This document shows positions 1 to 8,383 of a stretch of 64,000 nt of DNA, piece after piece; position 1 is the first letter of the stretch; the number at the start of each line of letters is the position of its first letter. The stretch comes from Novosphingobium sp. KA1 (lineage in GTDB: Bacteria > Pseudomonadota > Alphaproteobacteria > Sphingomonadales > Sphingomonadaceae): the NCBI RefSeq assembly GCF_017309955.1, contig NZ_CP021247.1:1055501-1119500 (forward strand). The letters are read 5' to 3'. Both the position numbers and the translations under genes were made by a program. The notes beneath the pieces are model-generated. The model saw nothing but the letters and a program-made list of their open reading frames with translations. It had not been told where the DNA came from and did no database searches.

Positions 1-79
1 GCCGTTCAAGCTGCTGCTCTTCGTGATGGTCGATGGCTGGGCCCTGCTGATGGGCTCGCTGGCGGCCAGCTTCGGCTAG
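1..79 (+). CDS. fliP: FliP, C-terminal end (partial)
   Basis: Only the last 25 codons are present, read from base 2 to a TAG at 77-79. They end in a hydrophobic segment (FVMVDGWALLMGSLAASF) that matches the last membrane helix of the flagellar export-gate protein FliP. The identity is confirmed by the next genes, fliQ and fliR, which follow fliP in almost all flagellar operons. The gap to fliQ is 14 nt and carries a GGGGAGAGAAG ribosome site. FliP forms the core of the inner-membrane export gate with FliQ and FliR. The start lies outside the window. Confidence 0.9.
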   Translation, partial: PFKLLLFVMVDGWALLMGSLAASFG

Positions 80-93
80 CGGGGAGAGAAGCC

Positions 94-384
94 ATGGAAG
101 ACATCGGCGCCCTGCTCGACCTTGCCGACAAGATGCTGTGGGTCACCGCGCTGGTCGCCGCGCCGGTGCTGCTCGCCTCGCTGGCGGTGGGGCTGGTGGT
201 GGGGGTGGTGCAGGCGGCGACCTCGGTCAACGAACAGACGCTGACTTTCGTGCCCAAGCTGGCGGTGACGGCGCTGGTGCTGGTGGTGCTGGGCGGTTCG
301 ATGATGACCCTGATCGGCGACTTCACGCAGGAAGTCTTTGCCCAGGTCGCGCGCACCGGGCAGGCCGAACAGACCCGCCCATGA
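94..384 (+). CDS. fliQ: Flagellar export-gate protein FliQ
   Basis: This 96-residue protein has two transmembrane helices (about residues 13-40 and 52-75) separated by the conserved loop QAATSVNEQTLTFVPK, a signature of FliQ/SctS proteins. FliQ packs around FliP in the flagellar type III export gate in the inner membrane. Length is close to the family norm of about 90. The ATG at 94 follows a GGGGAGAGAAG ribosome site. The stop TGA (382-384) overlaps the fliR ATG, so translation is probably coupled. No anomalies are seen. Confidence 0.95.
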   Translation: MEDIGALLDLADKMLWVTALVAAPVLLASLAVGLVVGVVQAATSVNEQTLTFVPKLAVTALVLVVLGGSMMTLIGDFTQEVFAQVARTGQAEQTRP

Positions 385-1163
385 TCGGCCTCGACTTCGG
401 CTTCGGCCCGCTCGAGGCCGAATTCTGGCGCCTGCTCTTCGTGATGACGCGGATCGGCGCCGCCCTCGTCGCCGCGCCGATGTTCGGCATTGCCGGGGTG
501 CCCGCACAAGTGCGGGTGATCGTCGCCGGGGCGGTGGCGGTGCTGGTCTGCGCCTGGAGCCCGGTCGCCGCGCCCCCGGCGCTGCTGTCGCTGCCCGGGC
601 TGCTGGCGGTCGGCGGCGAGGTCTCGGTCGGGCTGGCGCTGGGGTTCGTGCTGCAACTGGCCTTTGCCGCGCCGATCCTCGCCGCCGAAGTGGTGGGCGG
701 ATCGATGGGCATGAACATGGCGGTCGCGGTCGATCCCAATTCCGGCACCCAGTCCCCCGCGCTCGGCCAGTATTTCGCGGTGGTCATGACCATGGTGTTC
801 CTGGCGCTGGGCGCCCACCTGCAATGGTTCGCGCTGCTGGTCGACAGCTACCGCGCCTTCCCGCCCGGCCAGACCTGGCTGGGGCCGGAACGCTTTGCCC
901 TCGTCGCCTCCTTTGCCGCGCGCACGTTCGTGACCGGCGCCGCCATCGCCCTGCCCGCCTGCCTGGTGCTGATGGTGGTGCAGGTCGTCACCGGGGTGCT
1001 CGGCCGCTCGGCCCCGGCGCTCAACCTCTTCGCGCTCGGCCTGCCGGCCGGCGTGCTGGGCGGCCTTGCCGCGCTGCTGGTGAGCGCCCCGGTGCTGACC
1101 GACCTGGTCGCCCGGCTCTCCGCCATGGCCATCGACCAGGCCGCCCTCGTGCTGCAGCCGTGA
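381..1163 (+). CDS. fliR: Flagellar export-gate protein FliR
   Basis: The 260-residue product has about six hydrophobic segments and FliR hallmarks: an N-terminal membrane segment with RIGAALVAAPMFG, then GFVLQLAFAAPILAAEVVGG, and the block MGMNMAVAVDPNSGTQSP. FliR joins FliP and FliQ in the helical export-gate complex of the flagellar basal body. I chose the ATG at 381, inside the ATGA overlap with fliQ, over a longer frame opening at 138: the upstream extension is out-of-frame fliQ sequence and the family starts here. flhB follows after 18 nt. Confidence 0.95.
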   Translation: MIGLDFGFGPLEAEFWRLLFVMTRIGAALVAAPMFGIAGVPAQVRVIVAGAVAVLVCAWSPVAAPPALLSLPGLLAVGGEVSVGLALGFVLQLAFAAPILAAEVVGGSMGMNMAVAVDPNSGTQSPALGQYFAVVMTMVFLALGAHLQWFALLVDSYRAFPPGQTWLGPERFALVASFAARTFVTGAAIALPACLVLMVVQVVTGVLGRSAPALNLFALGLPAGVLGGLAALLVSAPVLTDLVARLSAMAIDQAALVLQP

Positions 1164-1181
1164 GCCCCTCATGAACCCCCC

Positions 1182-2318
1182 ATGAGCGACGACAACGGCG
1201 AGAAGAGCTTTGCCCCCACCGCCAAGCGGCGCAAGGACGCCGCCGAGAAGGGCGACGTCATCCGCTCGCGCGAGATGGCGACGGCGGCGGGCATGGCGGT
1301 GGGCGGGGCCTGGCTGCTGCTCGCCGGTCCCTGGGTGCTCGACCGGCTGCTGCGCGCCTTGCGGGCGGGTTTCACCTGGAGCCGCGCCGACCTCGATGAC
1401 TTCACCCCCGGCCAGCGCCTGCTCGACGTGCTGCTGGCGCTGCTGCCGCCGGTGCTGGTGCTGGGGCTCGGCGTCATGCTGGTCTCGCTGATCTCGCAGC
1501 TCGGGTTCGGCGAGGGGCGCTGGGTCGGCGGCAACATGCTGCCCAAGGGCTCGCGCATCAACCCGCTCTCCGGCCTCAAGCGCATGTTCGGGCCGACCGG
1601 CGCCATCGAGATGGCCAAGGGGCTGGCCAAAGTGTCGCAGCTGGCGGCGATCACCTGGTTCTGGGCGCGCGGCGAGCTGGCCACCCTCGTCCAGCTAGGC
1701 CGCGGCGACCTGATCGGCGAGGCGGCGCGGGCCTGGGGCACGATCACCCACCTGCTGTTCTGGCTGGCCGGCGGGCTATTCGTGATCGCGATGTTCGACC
1801 TGCCGGTGCAGATCGTGCGGCGGATCATGCGCCTGCGCATGACGCTGCAGGAACTGCGCGACGAGAACAAGGATGCCGAAGGCGCGCCGGAAAAGAAGGC
1901 CGCGATCAAGGACCGCCAGCGCCGCATCGCCATGGGCGGGCTGGTGCCGGCGATGCAGGAAGCGCAGTTCGTCATCACCAACCCCACCCATTTCGCGGTC
2001 GCCCTCGCCTACGATCCGGCCAAGGCGCCCGCCCCGATCGTGCTGGCCAAGGGGCGCGGCGACAAGGCGCTGGCCATGCGCGAGCTGGCGGCCGAACACG
2101 CGGTGCCGGTGCTGTCCTATCCCGCGCTGGCCCGCTCGGTGTTCTACACCAGCCGCGAGAAACGCATGATCCGCGAGGAACACTATGTCGCCGTCGCCGC
2201 GATCCTGGCCTTCGTGCTCTCGCTCAGGCGCGGCGAGCGGCGCGCGGCGCCGGAAATCTCGGTGCCGGTCACCGTGCGCTTCGACGCCGATGGCCGTCCC
2301 GATCCTTCGAGCCTGTAG
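1182..2318 (+). CDS. flhB: Flagellar export switch protein FlhB
   Basis: The 378-residue protein has the FlhB layout: a basic cytoplasmic N-terminus (KSFAPTAKRRKDAAEKGDV), four membrane segments, then a cytoplasmic domain with the self-cleavage motif NPTH at residues 267-270. Cleavage between Asn and Pro switches export from rod/hook to filament substrates. Length matches enteric FlhB (about 380). It is the last of the contiguous export genes; the next gene is a metabolic enzyme in the same direction after 113 nt, with no clear terminator between them. Confidence 0.96.
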   Translation: MSDDNGEKSFAPTAKRRKDAAEKGDVIRSREMATAAGMAVGGAWLLLAGPWVLDRLLRALRAGFTWSRADLDDFTPGQRLLDVLLALLPPVLVLGLGVMLVSLISQLGFGEGRWVGGNMLPKGSRINPLSGLKRMFGPTGAIEMAKGLAKVSQLAAITWFWARGELATLVQLGRGDLIGEAARAWGTITHLLFWLAGGLFVIAMFDLPVQIVRRIMRLRMTLQELRDENKDAEGAPEKKAAIKDRQRRIAMGGLVPAMQEAQFVITNPTHFAVALAYDPAKAPAPIVLAKGRGDKALAMRELAAEHAVPVLSYPALARSVFYTSREKRMIREEHYVAVAAILAFVLSLRRGERRAAPEISVPVTVRFDADGRPDPSSL

Positions 2319-2431
2319 ACAGACTTGCCATTTTTGACGTGAATCATGGCGCAGATCGCATGTGCCCGGCACCGCTTGCGCTCCTATCTTCTATCTTCCC
2401 AATCCCGGATAAATCGTTGGAGCCCCGCGCG

Positions 2432-3607
2432 ATGACCCATGACCTGATAATCGTCGGCGGCGGACCGGCCGGTCTGGCGCTGGCGGCCGCGCTGGCCGAC
2501 ACCGCCCTGCGGATCGCCATCGTCGAGCGCCAGCCGCTCGAAGCGCTGATCGAACCGGCGGTCGACGGCCGCGAGATCGCGCTCACCCATCGCTCCGTCC
2601 GTGCGCTGCAAACGCTCGGCGCCTGGGGCTGGATCGACCCGCGGCAGGTCTCGCCGCTGCGCGAGGCGCGCGTGCTCAACGGCGGTTCGCCCTTCGCCCT
2701 CTCGTTCGGGGCCGACGGCAGCGGCGAGGACCGGCTGGGTTGCCTCGTCTCCAACCACCGCATCCGCCGCGCGCTGTTCGCCGCCACCGAGGCGCAGGGC
2801 AATCTCGAGATCCTGGCCGGGCAGGCGGTGGCCGCGCTCGGCACCGACCGCGAGCGGGCCGAGGTCGAACTGGCCGACGGCACCCGGCTGACCGGCCGCC
2901 TGCTGGTCGGCGCGGATTCGCGCTTTTCCTTCGTGCGCGAGGAACTGGGCATCGGCGCGCAAGTGAACCGCACCGGCCGCGCCATGATGGTCTGCCGCAT
3001 GGCCCACGATCTCGATCACGAGGGTGTCGCCACCGAATGGTTCGACCATGGCCAGACGATCGCCATGCTGCCGCTCGGCGGCCGGGAGTCCTCCGCCGTG
3101 CTGACCCTTGCCGCGCCCGAGATCGAGCGGCTGGCCGCGCTCGATGCCGACCGCCTCGCCGCCGAGATCACCCGCCGCTACGAAGGACGGCTCGGGCGCA
3201 TGAGCCTGATCGGCAAGGCCCATGTCTACCCGCTCGCGACAACCTACGCCCGCCACTTCGCCGCGCGCCGCGCCGCCCTCATCGGCGATGCCGCGGTCGG
3301 CATGCACCCGGTGACCGCGCATGGCTTCAACCTCGGCCTTGCCAGCGCCTGCACGCTGGGGCGGCTGGTGGCCGAGGCCCATCGCGGCGGCCGCAGCGAT
3401 GCCATCGCCTCCTCGCTGCTGCTGCGCCGCTACGAGGCCGCGCATCGCCTTGCCAGCCGGCCGATCTATACCGCCACCAACATGATCGTCGGCCTCTACA
3501 CCGCCGAGCGCCCCGCCGCCCGCGCCGCCCGCCACCTCGGCCTGCGCGCCGCCGCACGGATTCCGCTGCTCTCGCGCAATGTCAGCCGCATGCTGATGCA
3601 GACCTGA
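2432..3607 (+). CDS. ubiM: FAD-dependent ubiquinone hydroxylase (UbiH/COQ6 family, UbiM-like)
   Basis: The 391-residue protein begins with a Rossmann FAD site (IIVGGGPAGLALAAAL) and contains FDGREIALTHRS-like sequence (VDGREIALTHRSVR), the mid-protein GADSRFS block and a C-terminal FAD motif GDAAVGMHPVTAHGFNLG. These define the UbiH/UbiF/VisC/COQ6 hydroxylases of ubiquinone synthesis. The MHPVTAHGFN form is what I remember of the UbiM subgroup, so the symbol is a best guess. The ATG at 2432 puts the FAD site at residue 7, as in the family; an upstream in-frame ATG at 2339 would add 31 unrelated residues. It is an island between flagellar genes. UbiH or UbiF remain possible. Confidence 0.8.
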   Translation: MTHDLIIVGGGPAGLALAAALADTALRIAIVERQPLEALIEPAVDGREIALTHRSVRALQTLGAWGWIDPRQVSPLREARVLNGGSPFALSFGADGSGEDRLGCLVSNHRIRRALFAATEAQGNLEILAGQAVAALGTDRERAEVELADGTRLTGRLLVGADSRFSFVREELGIGAQVNRTGRAMMVCRMAHDLDHEGVATEWFDHGQTIAMLPLGGRESSAVLTLAAPEIERLAALDADRLAAEITRRYEGRLGRMSLIGKAHVYPLATTYARHFAARRAALIGDAAVGMHPVTAHGFNLGLASACTLGRLVAEAHRGGRSDAIASSLLLRRYEAAHRLASRPIYTATNMIVGLYTAERPAARAARHLGLRAAARIPLLSRNVSRMLMQT

Positions 3608-3682
3608 GGGGCCGTCTGGAAATCGCCCGGATGGGCGGTCCGGGGGCTTAAACAAGCGCGCGCGCTGCCGTTCTCCCCGCCC

Positions 3683-5128
3683 ATGGTTACCAGCACCACC
3701 TCGACGACCAGCACCGCGTCCACGCTCACCACCAGTTCGCTGGTGACCGCGCTCGGCGGCGGCAGCGGCGTCGACATGACGGCGCTGGCCAACAACCTCG
3801 CCGTGGCCCAGTTCGCCAGCCGCAACAACCGGCTGACCACCCAGGCGGAAAAGCTCAACACCCAGATCTCCACCGCCTCGAACATCAAGTCGATGCTGCT
3901 GGCGATCGACACCTCGCTCGGCACCCTGGTGCGCAGCGGCGACCTTGCCCGCACCCCCAGCATCGCCAACAGCGCGGTCGCCAGCGGGGCGCTGACCGGC
4001 TCGACCACGCCCACCGGCACGTATTCGCTGGAAGTCAGCAAGCTCGCCTCGGGCCAGCAGCTTGCCAGCAAGGCCTATACCGCCAGGACCGACCTCGTCG
4101 GCGCCGGCACCCTGACACTGCGCTTCGGCACCGTCTCGGGCAGCAGCTTCACCGCCGACACGGCCCATGCCGCGCTCGACCTCACCATCGGCGCCACCGA
4201 CACGCTGGCCGACGTCGCCAGCAAGATCAACGCCGCCAACGCCGGGGTCAGCGCCTATGTCGCCCAGACCACCAGCGGCGCCCAGCTGGTGATCAAGGGC
4301 GCGGAAGGGGCCAAGAACGGCTTCACCATCGAGGCTGCCGAGGACAGCGCCAATCCCGGCCTTGCCGGCCTTGCCTGGAGCGCCGGTTCGACAAACGCCA
4401 CCCTGCTCGCCAGTGCGAGCGACGCCGCCTACAAGGTCGACGGCCTGTCGATGACGGCGACCTCGAACACGCTGACCGACGTGATCCCCGGCGTGAAGCT
4501 CACCCTCAAGGCCACCAATGCCGGCGCGCCGACAACGGTGAGCTTTGCCGATCCCACCACCTCGATCGCCGCGTCGATGCAGGACCTCGTCGATGCGCTC
4601 AACGAAGTGACCAGCGCGCTCGGCACCGCCACGGCCATCGGCGGCGACCTTGCCAACGACGCCGGCGCCCGCGCGCTCAAGCGTTCGCTCTCGGCGCTCG
4701 CCGGCACCCAGATCATGCCCGGTGCCACGGGCGCCGCCAGGACCCTGGCCGACCTCGGCCTCAAGACCCAGCGCGACGGCTCGTTCACGCTCGACACCAC
4801 CCGCCTCAACGCCACCCTCGCGGCCGACCCCGACGGCGTCTCGGCGATGTTCACCAATGGCATCAACGGCGTCTTCGCGGCGATCGACAAGATCTACCGC
4901 GCCGCCAGTTCCACCACCGATACCGGCTCGCTGGGCGGTTCGATCAGCCGCTACACCAAGCTGCTGGCCAAAGTGACCACCGACCAGAGCGACCTCGCCA
5001 CCCAGCAGGAAACCCTGCGGGCGCGGCTGGTCTCGCAATTCACCGTGTCGGAAACGCGCATCGGCACCTCGAAATCGACACTGACGATGCTGCAGAACCA
5101 GATCGCCCAGTGGAACAAGTCAAGCTAG
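3683..5128 (+). CDS. fliD: Flagellar filament cap protein FliD (hook-associated protein 2)
   Basis: The 481-residue protein has the FliD pattern: a Ser/Thr-rich start, the N-terminal block GSGVDMTALANNLAVAQFASRNNRL with heptad spacing, a central Thr/Ala/Gly-rich region with the repeated TLADVASKINAANAGVSAYV motif, and a C-terminal coiled coil (about residues 425-475). FliD caps the growing filament and helps flagellin fold outside the cell. The ATG at 3683 follows CTCCCCGCCC, with no good ribosome site; no better start is visible. fliS follows 13 nt downstream, the usual partner order. Confidence 0.92.
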   Translation: MVTSTTSTTSTASTLTTSSLVTALGGGSGVDMTALANNLAVAQFASRNNRLTTQAEKLNTQISTASNIKSMLLAIDTSLGTLVRSGDLARTPSIANSAVASGALTGSTTPTGTYSLEVSKLASGQQLASKAYTARTDLVGAGTLTLRFGTVSGSSFTADTAHAALDLTIGATDTLADVASKINAANAGVSAYVAQTTSGAQLVIKGAEGAKNGFTIEAAEDSANPGLAGLAWSAGSTNATLLASASDAAYKVDGLSMTATSNTLTDVIPGVKLTLKATNAGAPTTVSFADPTTSIAASMQDLVDALNEVTSALGTATAIGGDLANDAGARALKRSLSALAGTQIMPGATGAARTLADLGLKTQRDGSFTLDTTRLNATLAADPDGVSAMFTNGINGVFAAIDKIYRAASSTTDTGSLGGSISRYTKLLAKVTTDQSDLATQQETLRARLVSQFTVSETRIGTSKSTLTMLQNQIAQWNKSS

Positions 5129-5141
5129 GTCGAAACCGCCC

Positions 5142-5513
5142 ATGCGTCGCCAACAGAACCCGCACGAAGCCTATCGCCGCGTCGACTTCGACGCCCGCGT
5201 CAACGGCGCCAAGCCGGCGGACCTCGTGCACTTGTGCTACGAACACCTGGTGAGCGCGCTCAGCACCGCTGTCCATGCCCACGGCATCGGCGACAATGGC
5301 CTGCGCAGCCGCTCGCTCACCCGGGCGCTGACGGCGATCACCGCGCTGCAACTGGGCATCTCGGGCGAAAGCAGCATGGCCGGCGCGCTGACCCAGCTCT
5401 ACGCCGCCGCCCAGCGCACGATCCTGGACAGCGCGGTGGAGTTCGAGCCGCGCCGAATCGAGACGCTCCGCAGCGATTTCGCGGAGATCGGCCGCGCCCT
5501 GCAAGGCGGCTGA
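5142..5513 (+). CDS. fliS: FliS-like flagellar export chaperone
   Basis: This 123-residue, mostly helical protein carries FliS features: an N-terminal NPHEAYRRVDFDARVNGAKPADLVHLCYEHLV block, a central helix with ALTAITALQLGISGESSMAGALTQLY, and a length of about 125 residues. FliS binds the C-terminus of flagellin in the cytoplasm and prevents early polymerisation. Its position right after fliD supports the call. Overall identity to enteric FliS looks low, so this rests on pattern plus context. Confidence 0.85.
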   Translation: MRRQQNPHEAYRRVDFDARVNGAKPADLVHLCYEHLVSALSTAVHAHGIGDNGLRSRSLTRALTAITALQLGISGESSMAGALTQLYAAAQRTILDSAVEFEPRRIETLRSDFAEIGRALQGG

Positions 5514-5685
5514 ACACCGTCGCCCCCGCCAGCTGCTTCCATTTTGGTTACCGGTTTCCTGCCGTTTGTACGGATCCTTCCCCGATCGGCCCGCCGGTAC
5601 CTCGGTTTCGGATCAGGTGCCCGGCTGCCTGCTCCGCAACATGGGTTATCTCCCCTAAGGCAGATGCCGAATAGGGAGGATACCC

Positions 5686-6288
5686 GTGGAGCGGATTTCG
5701 AACCTTATCCTTATCGACAACAACATGCGACGCCGGGCTGCGATCAGCCATGCCCTGTCCAGCGGCAATATCCACGTCGAACCGTTCGAGAACATTAGCG
5801 AACTGTCCAGCACCTGGCCCCGCTCGGGCGTGATCCTCATCCATGACGAAGCCGGGGTGATCGATGACCTGATCGAAGCCATGGCCCACCACGGCGAATG
5901 GTTCCCGATCATCGCCTTCAGCGAGGAGCCTTCCGCCAACCGCATCGTCGAGGCCATTCTGGACGGCGCGATCGACTATATCGCCTGGCCCATCGGCGCC
6001 GCCGAACTCAACGAAACGCTGGCCCGGGCGATTGCCCGCGCGGAAACGGTGGGCAATGCCAAGCTGCGCGAAGTCATGGCCCGCGCCCGGGTGGAACGTC
6101 TGACCCGCCGCGAACGCGAAGTGCTGGGCGGCGTCGCCAGCGGCCTGTCCAACCGGCTGATCGGCGAAAAGCTCTCGATCAGCCCGCGCACGGTGGAAAT
6201 CCACCGCGCCAACATGCTCAACAAGCTGGGCGCCAACCACACCTCCGACGCCATCCGCATCGCCATCGAGGCAGCGCTGGTGAACTGA
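5686..6288 (+). CDS. LuxR-family response regulator with atypical receiver
   Basis: The 200-residue protein joins a receiver-like domain (residues 5-115) to a LuxR/FixJ-type helix-turn-helix (about 137-185; LTRREREVL and SISPRTVEIHRANMLNKLGA). In the receiver, D11 and D54 could be the acidic pocket and phospho-acceptor, but the lysine normally found in the K-P motif is tryptophan (YIAWPI, W101). It may therefore act without normal phosphorylation. The start is GTG at 5686, after an AGGGAGGA ribosome site. It lies 172 nt after fliS in the same direction and may regulate motility, but no sensor kinase is adjacent. Confidence 0.82.
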   Translation: MERISNLILIDNNMRRRAAISHALSSGNIHVEPFENISELSSTWPRSGVILIHDEAGVIDDLIEAMAHHGEWFPIIAFSEEPSANRIVEAILDGAIDYIAWPIGAAELNETLARAIARAETVGNAKLREVMARARVERLTRREREVLGGVASGLSNRLIGEKLSISPRTVEIHRANMLNKLGANHTSDAIRIAIEAALVN

Positions 6289-6875
6289 CCGCCCGCCCGC
6301 CGCCAGTGCCAGTGCCGTGGGCCGGAGCCGGGGGCCGGAGCCGGGGCCCGGTACCGGCCTGACGGCGGAGCAGCGGGCAAAACGCGGACCATGCCTCCCG
6401 GCCGCCATGGCCGGGGCCATCTACCCTTCGGCTTGGCCAGAGCATCTCGGCCCCGAAAGTCTCCGGGAGCGGCGCCCATAAGAACCGGCACTGCAAGGCA
6501 CCGCTCCCGGAAACCCAGTCGCCCGGAACAACGCCCAGCACGCCTGCCGATCGGAACCGACCAGATCCAGTGCCATGTTAAAACCGCGCCCTCCAGCACG
6601 GCCCCGCTCCGATCACGGGCGCGCCACTGAATTGGCGCGAGAGACAACAAGGCAAGGCAAGCGACGGCCCCTGCAATGCCCCGACCATGGACCCCACCCG
6701 CAATCCCCAGGAGTCACGCGGCACAGGCAGATCCAGTCCTCGACAAGGGGCCGGTTTGGGCCGGTTGCGGAAGGTCGGGTCATCTTTGGGAATGGGCAGA
6801 TAGCTGCCTGTCCGTTGATCGCTAGCGCATAGATTGAATCGCAAGGAAAATTTGCGGCGCTGAAATTGCGGATAT
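6289..6875. other. 587-bp non-coding stretch with short GC-rich repeats
   Basis: No credible gene is seen. Bases 6305-6360 hold short tandem and inverted GC-rich units (GCCAGTGCCAGTGCC, then GGGCCGGAGCCGGG twice). Base composition drops from very GC-rich near 6300 to moderate near 6850, which marks the entry into a lower-GC accessory patch. The open frames here do not look like proteins. Confidence 0.6.
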
Positions 6876-7307
6876 TTAGTTGGTAGTCGTCTCTTGGCTC
6901 GCAAGGAAGGCGTCCATAATCTCGGCTTCCCTAGCCGCAGGTGCAACGTCCAGGACTACCGTTGCTCCAAGTTCGACGTCGGGGTGAAAAGCACATTGTT
7001 CGGCGAACCACATTGCCTCCGACAATGGTTCGATAGCGTGCCATGTCGTCATTACGAACTTGTGGTCGGGGATATCACCAAAATCGAACTCTTCGAGGAC
7101 CGCCCAATCAACGGAATCGTGCCAGTCTTCGCACTCAAGACCCCAAGCAATGACATATAGGCAGCCGCTCGCCACAAGCCATTTGGCGATGCGATGCCGC
7201 CATTCTTTTGTAACCGTCACATCGGAAACAACCAGGGCGCGGAACGGCCCGCAAGTTAGTTCTGGCGGGCTTTGTTCCGGCGATAAATGCACATACCTGA
7301 GTTCCAT
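6876..7307 (-). CDS. Hypothetical protein, DUF7684-like
   Basis: The 143-residue soluble protein is rich in Trp and acidic residues, with WRHRIAKWLVASGCLYVIAWG, ECEDWHDSVDWAVLEEFDF and FVMTTWHAIEPLSEAMWFAE. This pattern matches my memory of the DUF7684 family, small proteins of unknown function. Real coding is supported by the consistent hydrophobic/acidic pattern despite lower GC than the flanks. The ATG at 7307 has no strong ribosome site. It is the last of three minus-strand genes that run away from an IS3-family insertion, and it looks like accessory cargo. No function can be assigned. Confidence 0.65.
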   Translation of the reverse strand: MELRYVHLSPEQSPPELTCGPFRALVVSDVTVTKEWRHRIAKWLVASGCLYVIAWGLECEDWHDSVDWAVLEEFDFGDIPDHKFVMTTWHAIEPLSEAMWFAEQCAFHPDVELGATVVLDVAPAAREAEIMDAFLASQETTTN

Positions 7308-7440
7308 GCCTGAGGCTTACCGCATTCCAGCCAATCGGCAATTCCCTCAGACTGCTCTCAGCCGGTTTCTGGCACTGGCTGATCTGATCGATAAGTAAAG
7401 CGAACTGTCAGATTTCGGGTGCTTCAAATCCGCCCTACAA

Positions 7441-7460
7441 CGACCGACAAGGGCGCGCAG
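7441..7460 (-). repeat. 20-nt accessory-patch motif, copy 1
   Basis: On the minus strand this reads CTGCGCGCCCTTGTCGGTCG, starting 4 nt beyond the stop of the hypothetical gene at 7465. The same 20-mer with one difference is at 19523-19542, and its core is at 9829-9844. All three copies lie downstream of a gene in the same orientation. Confidence 0.6.
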
Positions 7461-7464
7461 TCGC

Positions 7465-7770
7465 CTAAAGCACTTCACCCTGTCGATAGGCGATCTTGGC
7501 CTCACCCCGGGCTTTGGCTCCGCGTTCTGTACGCGACACGGTCGGCATGTGATCGATATGAGTTACAAGAGCACCGAGAAAGTCAGCAACCACTCCACCT
7601 TCATGGCTGGTTTCGACATGGATGCGAAGAGCGTCGGGATCGGTGCCAAAATTTCGAACGACTACATCGGCACCAAAAATACGTTGTGCAGCTTCTCGGA
7701 TAAAAGATGCCTGCTCGGGCGTGAGTTTGCAGGGCTTCTGCGACGGTGTCGGCGGGTTGGCGGGCGGCAT
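7465..7770 (-). CDS. Hypothetical protein
   Basis: This 101-residue protein begins MPPANPPTPSQKP and then forms a compact domain (LTPEQASFIREAAQRIFGADVV ... RIHVETSHEGGV ... GEAKIAYRQGEVL). I do not recognise the family. The same frame is open up to an ATG at 7932, which overlaps the end of the upstream lipoprotein gene by 8 nt. The true product could therefore be 155 residues and translationally coupled; the extra 54 residues look less protein-like, so I prefer the short form. It sits in the lower-GC patch. Confidence 0.55.
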   Translation of the reverse strand: MPPANPPTPSQKPCKLTPEQASFIREAAQRIFGADVVVRNFGTDPDALRIHVETSHEGGVVADFLGALVTHIDHMPTVSRTERGAKARGEAKIAYRQGEVL

Positions 7771-7924
7771 GGCGAACACATAACCCGCACCAGCGAGATC
7801 CGCTATGGGAGACCGCAGATCTCCAGGTCGGAAAAGGCAACCAGACTGGCTGCTTCCGGAGACGACAAATCGGCCCTGAACGACCAGCATGGGCGCATGG
7901 CAGAATTTCAGCACACGCCCCAAC

Positions 7925-8263
7925 TCAGTCATAGTCGACGTGAGCGGCGGCGTATTTTTCCGACAATCTCTTCATCCAAAAGTCGTGCGTAGCCTCCTGA
8001 TGGTTCTTAAATGCATCCATCATTTCTAAGTCGGATCGGTCCAGAGGCCTGCCAAAGGAATGCTCAACCGACTCTTCCGACCATTTGTTAAGAAGTGGTT
8101 GGCAATCCGTTAGTACAGATCGGGCCATTAATTCCGATACATCCGCACCCTCTGGCACCTGCTTGCGGATGCAGCCTGTTGCGGCCTCAATGATACTTGG
8201 CCCCGAGCTAGAGCATGCCGCTACGGTGATGACGATGGCGAAAAGCGCAAGTTGATCTTTCAT
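7925..8263 (-). CDS. Small lipoprotein, hypothetical
   Basis: The 112-residue product starts MKDQLALFAIVITVAACSSS: a short signal peptide with lipobox VAAC, so Cys18 would be lipidated and the protein anchored in the membrane facing the periplasm. The mature part has three further cysteines (CIRKQV, DCQPLL region) and no family I know. An ATG two codons upstream (8269) is also possible. The first 85 bases of coding and the upstream region belong to a 171-bp sequence duplicated on the far side of the IS element. The native promoter is therefore probably displaced beyond the IS. Confidence 0.65.
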   Translation of the reverse strand: MKDQLALFAIVITVAACSSSGPSIIEAATGCIRKQVPEGADVSELMARSVLTDCQPLLNKWSEESVEHSFGRPLDRSDLEMMDAFKNHQEATHDFWMKRLSEKYAAAHVDYD

Positions 8264-8349
8264 GCCCATAACGACGTGATAATGAGCGATGCGGATGGCA
8301 GCAATCCACCCATCCCGGCTGATGGCCGCTCAGGTCGACAAGCCTAACC
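8179..8349. repeat. 171-bp direct repeat, left copy
   Basis: Bases 8179-8349 and 9619-9789 are identical as far as I can read (offset exactly 1440). The left copy ends at the first base of the IS and the right copy starts at the base after it. It contains the upstream region, start codon and lipobox of the lipoprotein gene. IS3-family elements normally duplicate only 3-5 bp of target, so this is not an ordinary target-site duplication. Confidence 0.92.
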
Positions 8350-8383
8350 TGATCTGCCCCCACCGAGTGGACCGATTGGTTTG

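Noticed and set aside
7425..7440. GGGTGCTTCAAATCCGCCC, resembling a tRNA T-arm
   Set aside because: The stem does not pair properly and no acceptor, D or anticodon arm is found upstream.
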